From: Sacculina carcini
Lineage: Eukaryota; Arthropoda; Thecostraca; Sacculinidae
Assembly (NCBI GenBank): GCA_916048095.2
Contig: OU696593.1
Span: 2,786,001 to 2,850,000, forward strand
Reading direction: 5' to 3'
Length of the DNA: 64,000 nt
Of this stretch, positions 30,726 through 41,253 are shown one piece after another. Position numbers and translations under genes: made by a program. Position 1 is the first letter of the stretch. Each line of letters opens with the position of its first letter. The notes beneath the pieces are model-generated. The model ran no database searches. It saw only the letters and a program-made list of their open reading frames with translations, and was not told where the DNA came from.

Positions 30726-30986
30726 TTTAATATAAAAATACACAATGAATAACGACAACTATCTCCTAATACAACAAATTACAGCGACAATCATTCCATA
30801 CTCCACACTCCACTCTCTTACTTCAGCCAACTAAACTCGCTCATCTCGCGACATTGTTGATTGCTGGTTGCTATGGCAACCATCATACACGCAGCAAATC
30901 CCTACATACAATGAAACAAATATGAACGCACAAACAATTGGAAGCGATTAATTGAACAGTTAACAATACAAGAAATAGTAAATACA

Positions 30987-31126
30987 CAAACAATTAAACA
31001 GAGAAATACATAAACATGACTTTAATTAACGAAGCAGTTTAGCATACCTGCCCAATACAGCGGTTTGTTGTAGACAACGAAAAACCAAATACGACACAAC
31101 AACTCCACAATCGAAACACTCAATCA
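30987..31126 (-). repeat. Element A copy 3, 3' LTR, second part
   Basis: Begins with CAAAC, the duplication made by element C, and ends at the border of the A polypurine tract (TTCTCCCCATC on the plus strand). Joins 15727-15805. Confidence 0.9.
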
Positions 31127-31352
31127 TTCTCCCCATCAGAGAAAACTACCGTCAATCGGGAATTCACCAAACGAAAAGAGTACATATGATCAACACAACA
31201 CGATAGCACGACACGACACAATACAGAACGCAATACACACATTGAGGCAAGATGCGTATCGATCAGAATATGGCAAATCTTTAAGAAGTCTATTGGTCGC
31301 GTCTCACAAAGTTCAACCATGAAAATGCACCATTGACTCAAAGTTCATAATC
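31127..31352. other. Element A copy 3, 3' non-coding region
   Basis: Between the Pol remnant stop and the 3' LTR. The uninterrupted TCTGATGGGGAGAA here is the empty site of the RNase H LINE. Confidence 0.75.
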
Positions 31353-31634
31353 CTATAAATATGAAGGGCGACGCGTGGAACGCTGAGAGCGACGCAACGG
31401 AGCGGGATCGGAAAGAGAATAGCGCGGGAAGCTTTTAGCGGTCCTCTCATGATAAGACTGGCTGGGTATAGAAGTGTCTTTTGAATTGACGACGTTGTCC
31501 GCTATCTCTTCTCTGTTTCCCGTGGATCCATTTGAAACTTCAACATCACCAGAAACAGTCAAGTTTCGGATATCGGGAAGACCTTCTTGACATCTAGAGA
31601 CACTCCTCTCTCCACAGGGAGCCAGGTGTCGCAA
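31353..31634 (-). pseudogene. Element A copy 3, C-terminal remnant of Pol
   Basis: Same 93-codon Ser/Arg-rich tail as at 7549-7830, ending PLRRSQRSTRRPSYL. The integrase core upstream is missing. Confidence 0.55.
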
Positions 31635-31832
31635 AGATACGTTGGACTATTTGTCGCTTGGATACCTAAAGCAAGCGTAGTCAGGGTTCACGTCAAGATG
31701 ATCGACTTCATCCACCTCAGGATCGTATTTGCTCAAACGCACTTCTCCTTTTAGAAGTGCCTTGTCGGAAGTAATTAACCACGACGGTATCGATCGTCCA
31801 GTTGTTGATTTTCTTTGGTACGATAAAAGGCG

Positions 31833-32600
31833 TTAATGCGGAGTAGCGTTCGTCGCGTTCGAAGCAGTGCCATTCGAAGGAAAAACTTTCCACTTGTTGT
31901 CGTGAGCGAGACGACTGGACACAAAGCTCTCAGAACTCCCCGTGTCTACCAGAGCTTGACATGATACTTCATTGAGTTTCGCAGGTACAACCGTTTTGGA
32001 CGAACAGGATGGAGCGGCAGCCGAAACAGATGCGATAACCGACCCAGTAACAGCGGCAGATTGCCGAGAGCGACAAACTTTGGCGAAATGCCCATTCTTG
32101 CCGCATTTGTTGCATTGAGCGTCTTTTGCCGGGCATCGGGACCTCGAGTGCTTATCCAGTCCACAGAAATAGCACCGTAGGCGTGTACGGGCTGCAGCCA
32201 TAGTAGGGCTCCCGGGCGGACTATCAGTTGTTCGCTTTGTATTCTCATCTGCAACCGCCGACGCCACCAGCGTAGGCAGGGACTGAACAAACGTAGCTGA
32301 CTGACGTTGAGCAGACTCCAGGAAGAGGGCTATAGAATATGCCGTTTTCAAATCCAAAGTGACGTTCTCGAGGAGTCGCTGCCTGATATGAGATGAAGCG
32401 AGACCGCTTATGAAAGAGTCACGTATGCAGATGTCGCGATGCTGATCGACCGTAACAGCTTGGAAATTGCAGTCTTTAGCCAGCATTTTTAAAGACTGAA
32501 TAAAACGATCGAGGGTCTCGCCGCATTCTTGACGTCTAGTAGCTAGCAAATGGCGAGCGAAAACCTCGTTTGTTGGCGTCACATAGATAGAATGCAACAA
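31833..32600 (-). CDS. Element A copy 3 Gag (capsid end, nucleocapsid) and protease start
   Basis: 255 continuous codons: capsid C-terminal region (NEVFARHLLATRRQ, FISGLASSHIRQRLLENVTL), two CX2CX4HX4C zinc knuckles (CYFCGLDKHSRSRC, CNKCGKNGHFAKVC) and the protease motif VDTGSSESFVSS. Unlike copies 1 and 4, the capsid and zinc-knuckle parts are in one frame here. The frame is open at its upstream end to the nested LTR. Gag N-terminus is at 33278-33465 on the other side of that LTR. Confidence 0.85.
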   Translation of the reverse strand: MLHSIYVTPTNEVFARHLLATRRQECGETLDRFIQSLKMLAKDCNFQAVTVDQHRDICIRDSFISGLASSHIRQRLLENVTLDLKTAYSIALFLESAQRQSATFVQSLPTLVASAVADENTKRTTDSPPGSPTMAAARTRLRCYFCGLDKHSRSRCPAKDAQCNKCGKNGHFAKVCRSRQSAAVTGSVIASVSAAAPSCSSKTVVPAKLNEVSCQALVDTGSSESFVSSRLAHDNKWKVFPSNGTASNATNATPH

Positions 32601-32636
32601 CGTTAAAGCGTCCTCGTAGCAGGAGCATTCTGATAT

Positions 32637-33277
32637 TGTGGAATCAAATGTCGAAAAAAAACGACAATGTATTTATCGATGCACAGACAAAGACAGGCAG
32701 ACGCGTGCGGGACAGAGATGTCACACACACGCCTACAAGACTACACCAAACAGCGAGCATCAAGAGACAATACGACTCCTCCCCGTTAGCGCATTATATA
32801 GTCAAGCTATGTTCGAAGAACATGTGTGTGACAACAGCGATGACACATGCATATTCATACACACACATGCACGCATACCAATATACAACAGATGCACTGC
32901 CACATATAGATGCATGGCAACAGTGACGATGACGTGCTCACACCCACACACACGCACACATACACACTCACGCATGTACACATACTCATATACACACATA
33001 CGTTCGCGTGTACAAATAGTGCTTAGCAACAATGATGATTACGTGACCATACATACACACGCGCAAGCATACAGACGCGCATACACACGCATACAGACGC
33101 GCATATACGCGCTGACTCACATGCACACACGCGCCCGCATACACACTCAGGCTAGCGCGCTTGTTCTGCAAACCTGCAGCGTGCGATTGCAGTTCCGTCT
33201 ATTCTAGCTATGTGTGATTCAACAAGGGTGACTCATCGCAAACGAATGATGGCATCGCAACGCACACTGTTACTACA
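32637..33277 (-). mobile_element. Solo LTR nested in element A gag (copy 3)
   Basis: 641-bp version of 5892-6542, bounded by GATAT at 32632-32636 and 33278-33282. It differs from other copies in the number of TGTATGCG-type repeats (33060-33120). Confidence 0.9.
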
Positions 33278-33465
33278 GATATATGTTCATACACAGCAGG
33301 AGACACATAGTTGGTCAGCAGGTTGAGTTTGTCCACATCAGGATTGGAAGGCAGAACAGACTGAAGAAAATTATCAAAAGTTATCTTCCAGTGAGCCCAC
33401 TGTTTTGAAGACTCCGCTGAAATCGGGTCAGCGTCGAATCCTTCGGGTCTCATTAGACCATCCAT
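33278..33465 (-). pseudogene. Element A copy 3 Gag, N-terminal part
   Basis: MDGLMRPEGF start; reads to VSPAVYEHIS and then runs into the nested LTR. It has NFLQ preceded by FD where the other copies have FQ, a copy-specific change. The following LTR frame ends early because of an indel near 33230. Confidence 0.8.
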
Positions 33466-33483
33466 AGTTCAGTGTAATAAATT
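33466..33483 (-). promoter_or_regulatory. Element A copy 3 leader, 16-nt complement of its LTR
   Basis: Plus strand AGTTCAGTGTAATAAA, the inverse of TTTATTACACTGAACT in the adjacent LTR (about 33516-33531). Same arrangement as copy 2. Confidence 0.6.
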
Positions 33484-33697
33484 GTAGTGAAAATCGAGTT
33501 GAGCCGAAGTAGGCTTTATTACACTGAACTCAGCATGATACCTGGCACAAACAAAGCTAACAATTAAACAGAGAAATACATAAACATGACTTTAATTAAC
33601 GAAGCAATTTAGCATACCTGCCCAATACAGCGGTTTGTTGTAGGCAACGAAAAACCAAATACGACACAACAGCTCCACAATCGAAACATTCATATCA
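33484..33697 (-). repeat. Element A copy 3, 5' LTR
   Basis: 214 bp, 5'-type variants (CTACTTCGGCTCAACTCG), followed by CAATG. Confidence 0.9.
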
Positions 33698-34500
33698 CAA
33701 TGCAAAAACGACTTCATAACAGTGTGTCACAACAAAACACAACAAGCACCTAATAGAAACCAACTCCACCGCAAGGAAAAAGACCCAGGAAGAAACACTT
33801 AAGAAAATAAAGCCCCGATTATAACACATTAAATCAATGTGAGTCCGTAATATGATAGAAAGTAACAATCCAAAAAGCAAATGCAGCCTCATAACTGACA
33901 ATAACAATTCCTTCAAACGCGTCACAAATGTCGACTGTGGCATCATTTACCGGGTCGCATCTTTTACCTTCACACCGGGCCTTTCTATAACTCTCGTCGG
34001 CATGACGTCAACGGATTTGCCGACAAACACGCACAATGGCTGATGCAGGGGTGGGGAAAACGGCAAGCGAACAAATCCTGTTTAAGTCATCAGAAATCCT
34101 TTAGACTTGGAAAAGTAAACGGCCCATGCACGAATGCTAGCAAAGCACTATTTGCAAATGAGAACATAAGGGTAATGCTTAAAAGTCAAATCAATCAAGA
34201 TGATTTAGGGAAGGCGTCTTTGAAATTCCTCTGTTAATCCGCCAGCACGTGAGCATCACACTGCACAAACATGGGTTGCATGAGCCGCCGCCCTGTAGCG
34301 TTTGTTGCAGAGTGTAAAAAAAACGACTCAAAACAAAACGCCCAAAAAAGGCGATGCAGCCGGTACCAGGGAGTGCGTCGTACCACTTCTGTGCTGAACA
34401 GCCAAACAAACGTGCCTCAACACGAAAACACACACATGTTATTCGTAGACAATTTCAAATTGTTATTGAACTGTATTTAATCTAAGATATAGTTTTACCA
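33698..34500. repeat. Unit segment with uninserted solo-LTR site
   Basis: Matches 43000-43560 and 3655-4300. At 34480-34484 ATCTA occurs once between the usual solo-LTR flanks: an empty site. No gene. Confidence 0.8.
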
Positions 34501-34529
34501 ACTTCCAAATAAATGGCATGCATTTTTAT

Positions 34530-34616
34530 TGAATCATATTTATTGTTATTGCGGTTTATTGAATCATATTTATTGTTGTTGTTGTTGTTTATTGAATCAT
34601 ATTTATTTGTGTTGTT
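34530..34616. repeat. TGAATCATATTTATTG minisatellite
   Basis: Three imperfect repeats, the inverted relative of 13560-13860. Confidence 0.75.
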
Positions 34617-35084
34617 TGTAATTTCATATTGTTGATCCGAGGCGCCAGAGCGAGCGATGCGCGAGATGTTCGATAAATTGAACGTTTCCTTACATGCGAT
34701 TCAACGTTTGTATGTATGTGTGTCTGTGTGCACGCGCAGCACTGGTCGCGTTGGCATGGCACTGGTCGCCGTGTATGTGTGTGTGGAGTCATGTGTATAT
34801 GTGGGTGTGTATGTGTGCGCGTGTGCGTCAATCCTGTACTGTCTTGGTGGCGATGTAACTGGGGGAAGTATGGGCAGTGTAAAGGGGGTTCGATGACGCG
34901 TTCAGTTTCATGGGGAGTCGAGATCGAGCGTTCATGATGTGAGTGTGAACGGTGCGCGGAAGCGTTGAGTTACAGTGTACGGCAGTGTGCATAATGAGTG
35001 TTGCGTGTGTTTACTGGGTGTGAGATTATGCGATTGTGTTTTATATATTTCATCGTCCATCATTTGTTCTGCAATACAACTACA

Positions 35085-35097
35085 AGCTATTTCGGCC
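35085..35097 (+). promoter_or_regulatory. Element D primer-binding leader
   Basis: AGCTATTTCGGCC, identical to C and TRIM1, between the LTR end ACTACA and the gag ATG. Conservation of all 13 nt between elements whose LTRs are unrelated shows it is under selection. Confidence 0.7.
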
Positions 35098-36531
35098 ATG
35101 TCGGTGCACGATGATGAACAAGGGACCAGCATGGACGTGCGTCTAATTCCGGAGTTCAGTGGATCGTACGCGCAGAATATCACAGAGTGGCTGGATAGAT
35201 TGGAACTCGTATGTGAACTTCGAGGCGTGACTGACGTGGCAACCGTCATTGCTCTGCGTCTAGCCGGTGGTGCTTTTTCTGTGTACCAGCAGCTACCGAT
35301 CTCTGACAGAAAGTGCGTGCAGAAGGTGAAGTCGGCCCTGCAAGCGGCATTTGGAATTGATCCATACACAGCCTACGAGCGGTTTCATGCCCGCACTCTA
35401 CACCCCAACGAGACGCCCGATGTATACTTGGCTGATCTCAAGAGATTGGCTTCAGCGTTTGGTGGAGTACCTGACATGGCTCTCCGGTGTGCATTTGTCT
35501 CGGGCTTGCCTGCAGAGGTGCGCATAACGTTGCGAATTCTCGACTTGAGTCGACTGTGCGAATTACGTGCGAATTCTCGACTTGAGTCGCTGGATCTGCC
35601 ACAGCTGACAGCTAGGGCTCGCATACTGCTCCAAGAGAACCAGCACAACGAAGTGTGTCTGGCCGCCAGGGGACCAACAGCAGCTCATACAGCACAGCGA
35701 GAAATCAAGTGTTTCTGTTGTGGAGGCATTGGTCATATCCAGCGCCATTGTCCATCCAACCGCAACCGCAACAGATCACGACAAGCACAACAAGCAAAAC
35801 GGCCGAGGCAGTCATGGCAAGTCGGGAAACGACAGCGGAGAGGCGTCGTCAGCGCCGGACTCCTCTCCGAGACAAAACTAGCCATGGCGCTACCGAAGGT
35901 GAATGTGACCATCGACGGTGTTGAGCGACGTGCGCTGGTCGACACAGGCTGCAGTCAAAGCATAGCACATGTGTCCTGCTGCAGCAAATGGGCGCGCAAA
36001 AAGGTGAGCGTCGTAACCATGAGCGGTGAGATATTCTCGACCTTGGGCACGGGCACAGTGACACTCTGTGTTGGTGGTGATTTTGTGCCGTGCCATGAAG
36101 TTGTTGTCTCACAGACAAGGCCACTGGGGTTTGATTTCATTTTGGGAATGAATGCAATTACGTCTTTGAAGGGCCTGTGTATATCTGCCGACGGTCATAT
36201 CACATTCAATCCATGTGCGTACGATTCTGTGACACAGGGCACACGGATGCCCACTCACACTGCGCTGGGTCTCACCGATGATAAATGGCATGCTAAAGAT
36301 GAATTACGTGACGCACCGGTTTGTGCGGCTGGAATAGACAGAAGTCAACTGATTAAGAATTCTCATCACGATTCTCGTCACCCAGGCGTAAGAAAGACGC
36401 TGGTTTTTGCTCGCAAAGCCGACCCAGGTGTCACCCGTCCCGAGGTGAACGCAGTAGTGCGAAAGTGGGACGAGTGTAACTTTGTAGATTCCGCCCCAGT
36501 GAAGTGGAGGAATGGACACTTGAACGTTTAG
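35098..36531 (+). pseudogene. Element D Gag-protease joined to integrase zinc domain
   Basis: Starts MSVHDDEQGTSM at the ATG right after the leader (the frame is open further upstream, through LTR). The capsid region parallels C Gag (FSGSYAQNITEWLDRLEL, VYLADLKRLASAFGG). There is one canonical zinc knuckle (CFCCGGIGHIQRHC), then a protease with ALVDTGCSQS and FDFILGMNAI. At about residue 390 the frame jumps from protease to an integrase zinc domain (HHDSRHPGVRKTLVFARK) in which the first cysteine of the C/C pair is replaced by Trp (KWDEC). A 21-bp tandem duplication near 35531-35590 lengthens the capsid. Confidence 0.85.
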
Positions 36532-36534
36532 GAC

Positions 36535-36886
36535 GTGTGGGACAGGACAGGGCGTGTGAGACGCAGTCATTTGCCCGCGAGATGCCAAGACGTCGAACAT
36601 TTTCCGTTTGCTCTAGGTGACTTGGTGTGGACAAAGCCACCAGACAGTCGCTGTTACAGCAAGTATTTGCCCGGCGTAGTGACCCGTGTTGTGTCCAATC
36701 ATTCGGTGGATGTTGACGGTGTGCCGCGACATGTTCGTGACCTGCGTATGCGACATACTCAACCCGAAGTCGCTAAGCAGCCGAGTTCAGACGAGGACGA
36801 GCTGTTTGTGAGTTTTGGGCGAGCCCCGAGGGCCAACGTGGCATCGCGCGACTTTGCACCCGCAGAATCGCCTCGGAGGTCTAATC
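36535..36886 (+). pseudogene. Element D integrase C-terminal fragment
   Basis: FALGDLVWTKPPDSRCYSKY and VDGVPRHVRDLRMRH correspond to the C-terminal part of the C integrase (YRVGQKVLVKPPN, DGMPRHVLDV). The DDE core between this and the zinc domain is absent. Ends in a basic PRRSNRF tail close to the fusion point. Confidence 0.8.
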
Positions 36887-37355
36887 GCTTTTATCAACGG
36901 CATGCAATCCGGAGTCATACGCCAGAGACTCTTGGAGCGTAGTACGCTGTCACTCAACGAAGCGTATGATATCGCCAGGTCACTAGATATGGCTCAACAG
37001 CATGCTGACTGCTACGCTCATGATTCACAAGTAATTGCAGCTGTAGAAGGTAACAGCTCAGTAAGTTTGAACGACTTCGACAGTCAGCGTCCAGTTGGTG
37101 AAGACAAAGGGAATCATGCTGTTGTTCCTTCACCTAGAAAATGCTGGCTTTGTGGAGCTGCCCTTCATCGCAGAGCTCAATGTCCTGCTAGAAACAGTGA
37201 ATCTTCCAATTGCCACAAGATTGGTCATTGGGCTAAAGTGTGCCGCCTTAAAGCGAAGTCGAAAACAATCGCCGCTACTGCACACGGCCCTCTGCGCGCT
37301 GTTTCCTGTGTCACCGGTCTGTCTGGAGCAGCAGTGTCCATCAATGTGGATGGTT
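36887..37355 (+). pseudogene. Gag fragment of a second LTR family
   Basis: Capsid end FINGMQSGVIRQRLLERSTL, DIARSLDMAQQHAD, then two zinc knuckles, CWLCGAALHRRAQC and a degraded second one in which the first Cys is Ser (SSNCHKIGHWAKVC). It resembles element A Gag (FISGLASSHIRQRLLENVTL) but is a separate lineage. It starts abruptly at the fusion with D and ends before the unit flank at about 37360. Confidence 0.8.
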
Positions 37356-37524
37356 TTGGTTTTGATAAATATATATTGGTACAGTTTTTTTCGTTAATTG
37401 GCTGTTTCATTGATTTTTCCTTGCCGAATTTCCTTGTGAACCACAGCAGTTGTCAAAATTATCACAAGAGTGCGTGTTGAAAGTCATAACACAGCCTTCT
37501 TCAGAAGTCAGGCTTCAAATTGTT

Positions 37525-38847
37525 GTCGGAGCTCCCGAGTAGCTCAGTGGTTAGGCGCTGAACTATCGTGTCAGAGGTTTGCGGTTCAAATCCTTGCCCG
37601 TGTTCGTTCATCAACACCTCCGCATGAGCATACCGGGATTCACCACTGTAGATGGGCGCACAGTGGGGCGCGCCATATAGTCTCAACTGACAGGTGCGCA
37701 CTTAAAACACCAATTAAGTAGACGTGCAGCTTTGTCTGGCCACAAACCAGATCCGAAGCTGCATACCCCCATTCGGCCTGGATATCCTAAACCAACTACA
37801 CATTATGGACAGATTACATCCGCGGGATGAGGCCGAATCCGCGGGATGAGACCGGCGGGGGGAGATGACTGTCTCTTTTTAATTTCTTTTGGTTCTTCCT
37901 TCTTCAAAGTTTTTTTTTGAAGATTGTGGTGAATGCGAGATGCGAGCTTCATCCGACAAAACACAAATCGACGGCGGCAGCGTTTGGCGGAAAACGGGAA
38001 CGACGAGAAAATCCATCGACAAACATACAAAAAAAAGTCCTCAAACAGACACAAATGACCTCAATGAACTTGAATATGACCCCGGAGGTCAACGAAACCT
38101 AGCCTATGACCTTCTTGCATCCATTTTACCCCTAGGGACCTAGTTTCATCTAAATCGGTCCAGTGGTTTAGGAGGAGATAGATTAAACAGACACAAATGA
38201 CCACAATGGCCTTGAATATGACCCCGGAGGTCAACAAAACCTAGCCTATGGCCTTCTTGCATCCATTTTACCCCTAGGGACCAAGTTTCATCAAAATCGG
38301 TCCAGTGGTTTAGGAGGAGACAGGGTAAACAGACACAAATGACCTCAATGACCCTGAATATGACCTTACAGGTCAACATAACCTGGCCTATGACCTTCTT
38401 GCATCCATTTTACCCCTAGGGACCAAGGTTCGTCAAAATCGGTCCAGTGGCCCTAGGCGGAGATAGGGTAAACAGACACTAATGACCTCAATGACCTTGA
38501 AAATGATCTCCGAGGTAAAAAAAACCTGGCCTATGACCTTCTTGCATCCATTTTTCCTCTAGGGACCAAGTTTCATCAAAATCGGTCCAGTGGCTTAGGA
38601 GAAGATAGAGTAAACAGACACAAATGATCTCCATGACCTTGAAATTGATCTTGGAAGTCAACAAAACCTAGTCTATGACCTTCTTGCATCCATTAAACCT
38701 CTAGGGACCCAGTTTCATCAAAAGCGGTAAAGTGGTTTAGGAGAAGATAGGGTACAAACAGACATTTGGACAATTTGCAATCAGTGCAGTGCAAAAAATT
38801 ACCATCAATTGGGACCTTCGGGCCTAATTGGATAACAACAACAACAA
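37525..38847 (+). repeat. tRNA-derived SINE, long form with five 143-bp repeats
   Basis: Bounded by ATTGTT (37519-37524) and ATTGAT (38848-38853). tRNA-like head with A box TAGCTCAGTGG and B-box-like GGTTCAAATCC (37550-37595), body, then five tandem modules of about 143 bp (38040-38760). The tail is GGGCCTAATTGGATAACAACAACAACAAA. The same site carries a 640-bp form in copies 1 and 4 and a 200-bp form at 45802. Confidence 0.85.
38040..38760 (+). repeat. 143-bp tandem repeat, five units
   Basis: Each unit reads ACAGACACAAATGACC...TGACCTTCTTGCATCCATTT...AAAATCGGTCCAGTGG. Units 1-3 are most alike and 4-5 are more diverged. Copies at 11.2 and 63.2 kb have about one unit. Confidence 0.9.
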
Positions 38848-38853
38848 ATTGAT

Positions 38854-40216
38854 ATCAAAGATAACTCCTTGACAACGCCCCAACACCGCACAAACAAAGA
38901 CGAAACGTTTAAATTTGGACGTTCGGGTCAAAGTGTACCTATTTCGTCCCTGCTTATTGAAGTAGCCAGTAAATGAAGAAATTCAAGAAATTCGTGTGGC
39001 TAACCTTGGAACATATGGATCATAAATCTATCGATAGTCCCATGGATCATAAATCCTATGGATTGTTTGATAATTTATCAATCTCATCTCTTATGTTTTT
39101 GCAATATTGTGTCGTGCTCATTTCATTGTATGCATTGTGAATTATATTAATAGTAATATTTGATATTATTTGTCGTTCGTTTCTGATTAATTTCAATTTC
39201 AAACTGAGCCTGATCAATATAAAAATTTAAACTAATCAACCCCAAAATGACAATGCTCTTCATACTGTATACTGTATTTTATCAAATATTTTTTATTTTC
39301 CTTGAATTGGCGTCATACAAGCAACCACGTGCACCTCACGTGACAATGACGTGCGCATCACGCGATAAACACGTGAGTGTATGCTGCAAAAAAGCACACA
39401 GACACACATCCATGTGCAAGCGTGTAAACACCTACTGGACACTGAATTTCATATACACACACTCACACACTCCTAGCGAAATGAACCGCACATATAATAA
39501 TTTAACATTCGACGCATATATGCATATATATTTAATAAGTACACGACAATTGCTTAGTTTCTTACAGGTTCAAATGCATTCTACTCATTTCAGCTTTTGA
39601 TACCTTTTACCGGGTCCCGAGTAGAGATGCAGAAAAATAAACGTATGTGGATGCGGTTTTATGCAAAAAAAACATGTTTTTAGTTGTTTTTTTCATGTTA
39701 TTTTAGAATTAGCCCCAATTATCATTGGATGTAGGATTTTAGTAAATAGAAATGAGTTTCATTCATGTTTTGTACATCTTTACGTGTCTTATTTCAAAAA
39801 TAATTTGATAATAGTATAAAAAACAAACATATTTATCAATAAATATCCCAGGAGACTGTTTGAAAGTGCATCCGGGTCCGAGGCTTAGGTATTTTCATTG
39901 AGAAAACTCATGTTTTAATGATGGCTTTATGATGACGAAACATTTTATAAACTCATGTTAGAGAGACCTACAATACGACTACACCTCAACAACCATAATG
40001 CAAGATTCTCTAAAAGCTCTATACCTAAGAAATGACACATAATAAGACAAATATAAAAAAGACCAGACATAAGAAGAAGAGAAATATAAGAAAAATAAGA
40101 CATCGTACACAAAGATGTCACTTGTTCAACTTTTGCAGCTATTTTCCTGGTTGTACGGGTGACAGAAATCGATATGAGCCTGCAATATGATAGTATTTAC
40201 AACATTACAGCATTTA
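38854..40216. other. AT-rich unit flank, no gene
   Basis: Reverse of 9786-11150 and 61742-63104. Includes CACGTG-rich sequence near 39327-39370. The open frames are not conserved between copies. Confidence 0.7.
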
Positions 40217-40644
40217 CAATGTGTAGTGAAAATCGAATTGAGCCGAACTAGGCTTTATTACACTGAACTCAGCATGATACCTAGCACAAACAAAGCAAAC
40301 AATTAAACAGAGAAATACATAAACATGACTTTAATTAACGAAGCAGTTTAGCATACCTGCCCAATACAGCGGTTTGTTGTAGACAACGAAAAACCAAATA
40401 CGACACAACAACTCCACAATCGAAACATTCATATCATTCTCCCCATCAGAGAAAACTACCGTCAATCGGGAATGCACCAAACGAAAAGAGTACATATGAT
40501 CAACACAACACGATAGCACGACACGACACAATACAGAACGCAATTGCGTATCGATCGAAATATGGCAAATCTTTAAGAAGTCTATTGGTCGCGTCTCACA
40601 AAGTTCAACCATGAAAATACACCATTGACTCAAAGTTCATAATC

Positions 40645-41028
40645 CTATAAATATGAAGGGCGACGCGTGGAACGCTGAGAGCGACGCAACGGAGCGGGAT
40701 CGGAAAGAGAATAGCGCGGGAAGCTTTTAGCGGTCCTCTCATGATAAGACTGGCTGGGTATAGAAGTGTCTTTTGAATTGACGACGTTGTCCGCTATCTC
40801 TTCTCTGTTTCTCGTGGATCCATTTGAAACTTCAACATCACCAGAAACAGTCAAGTTTCGGATATCGGGAAGACCTTCTTGACATCTAGAGACACTCCTC
40901 TCTCCACAGGGAGCCAGGTGTCGCAAAGATACGTTGGACTCTTTGTCGCTTGGATACCTAACGCAAGCGTAGTCAGGGTTCACGTCAAGAAGATCGACTT
41001 CATCCACCTCGGGATCGTATTTGCTCAA
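40645..41028 (-). pseudogene. Element A copy 2, C-terminal remnant of Pol
   Basis: 127 codons open here because a stop present in the other copies (7536 in copy 1) is absent: the frame begins SKYDPEVDEVDLLDVNPDYA and continues into the Ser/Arg-rich tail ending RRSQRSTRRPSYL. This shows the tail belongs to a longer original Pol frame. Confidence 0.6.
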
Positions 41029-41253
41029 GCGAACTTCTCTCTTTAGAAGTACCTTGTCGGAAGTAATTAACCACGACGGTAACGATCGTCCAGTTGTTGA
41101 TTTTCTTTGGTACGATAAAAGGCGTTAATGCGGAGTAGCGTTCGTCGCGTTCGAAGCAGTGCCATTCGAAGGAAAAACTTTCCACTTGTTGTCGTGAGCG
41201 AGACGACTGGACACAAAGCTCTCAGAACTCCCCGTGTCTACCAGAGCTTGACA

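Larger units (their letters stand above)
15806..30986 (-). mobile_element. LTR retrotransposon C (Ty3-like, near-complete)
   Basis: Bounded by the duplication CAAAC at 15801-15805 and 30987-30991. The two LTRs are each 290 bp once their own insertions are removed, start TGTATTTACT, end CGGACTTCA on the minus strand, and differ at only about three positions by eye, so the insertion is recent. Between them are gag, pol (protease, reverse transcriptase, RNase H) and integrase, with PPT GATCAGGAGGGCG and a 13-nt leader. The 5' LTR holds the Helitron block and the 3' LTR holds TRIM1. No envelope-like gene is present. Family: Ty3-like by gene order; exact clade not resolved. Confidence 0.92.
20836..30986 (-). 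repeat. Element C 5' LTR, interrupted by Helitron block
   Basis: Pieces 20836-20864 (29 bp) and 30726-30986 (261 bp) join to 290 bp. In the other LTR the sequence CGCTATATTTAATATA is continuous at 15829-15844. Confidence 0.92.
15727..33697 (-). mobile_element. LTR retrotransposon A, copy 3, split by element C
   Basis: Minus-strand copy with the CAATG duplication at 15722-15726 and 33698-33702. Its 3' LTR is broken in two: 15727-15805 and 30987-31126, separated by the 15.2-kb element C. Internal parts: pol remnant 31353-31634, gag-protease 31833-32600, nested solo LTR 32637-33277, gag start 33278-33465, 5' LTR 33484-33697. It lacks the RNase H LINE insertion. Confidence 0.9.
34617..36886 (+). 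mobile_element. LTR retrotransposon D, internally deleted relative of C
   Basis: A 5' LTR (about 34617-35084, start inferred from TGTAATTTC after the minisatellite; end ACAACTACA is firm) is followed by the same 13-nt leader as C. Gag and protease are present; reverse transcriptase and RNase H are deleted, as is the integrase core. No 3' LTR is found: near 36886 the element is fused to a different gag fragment. Clearly incapable of independent movement. Confidence 0.8.

Noticed and set aside
15806..30986. Element C as an endogenous retrovirus with an envelope
   Set aside because: The integrase tail is followed within about 20 nt by the polypurine region and the 3' LTR; there is no room for an envelope gene.
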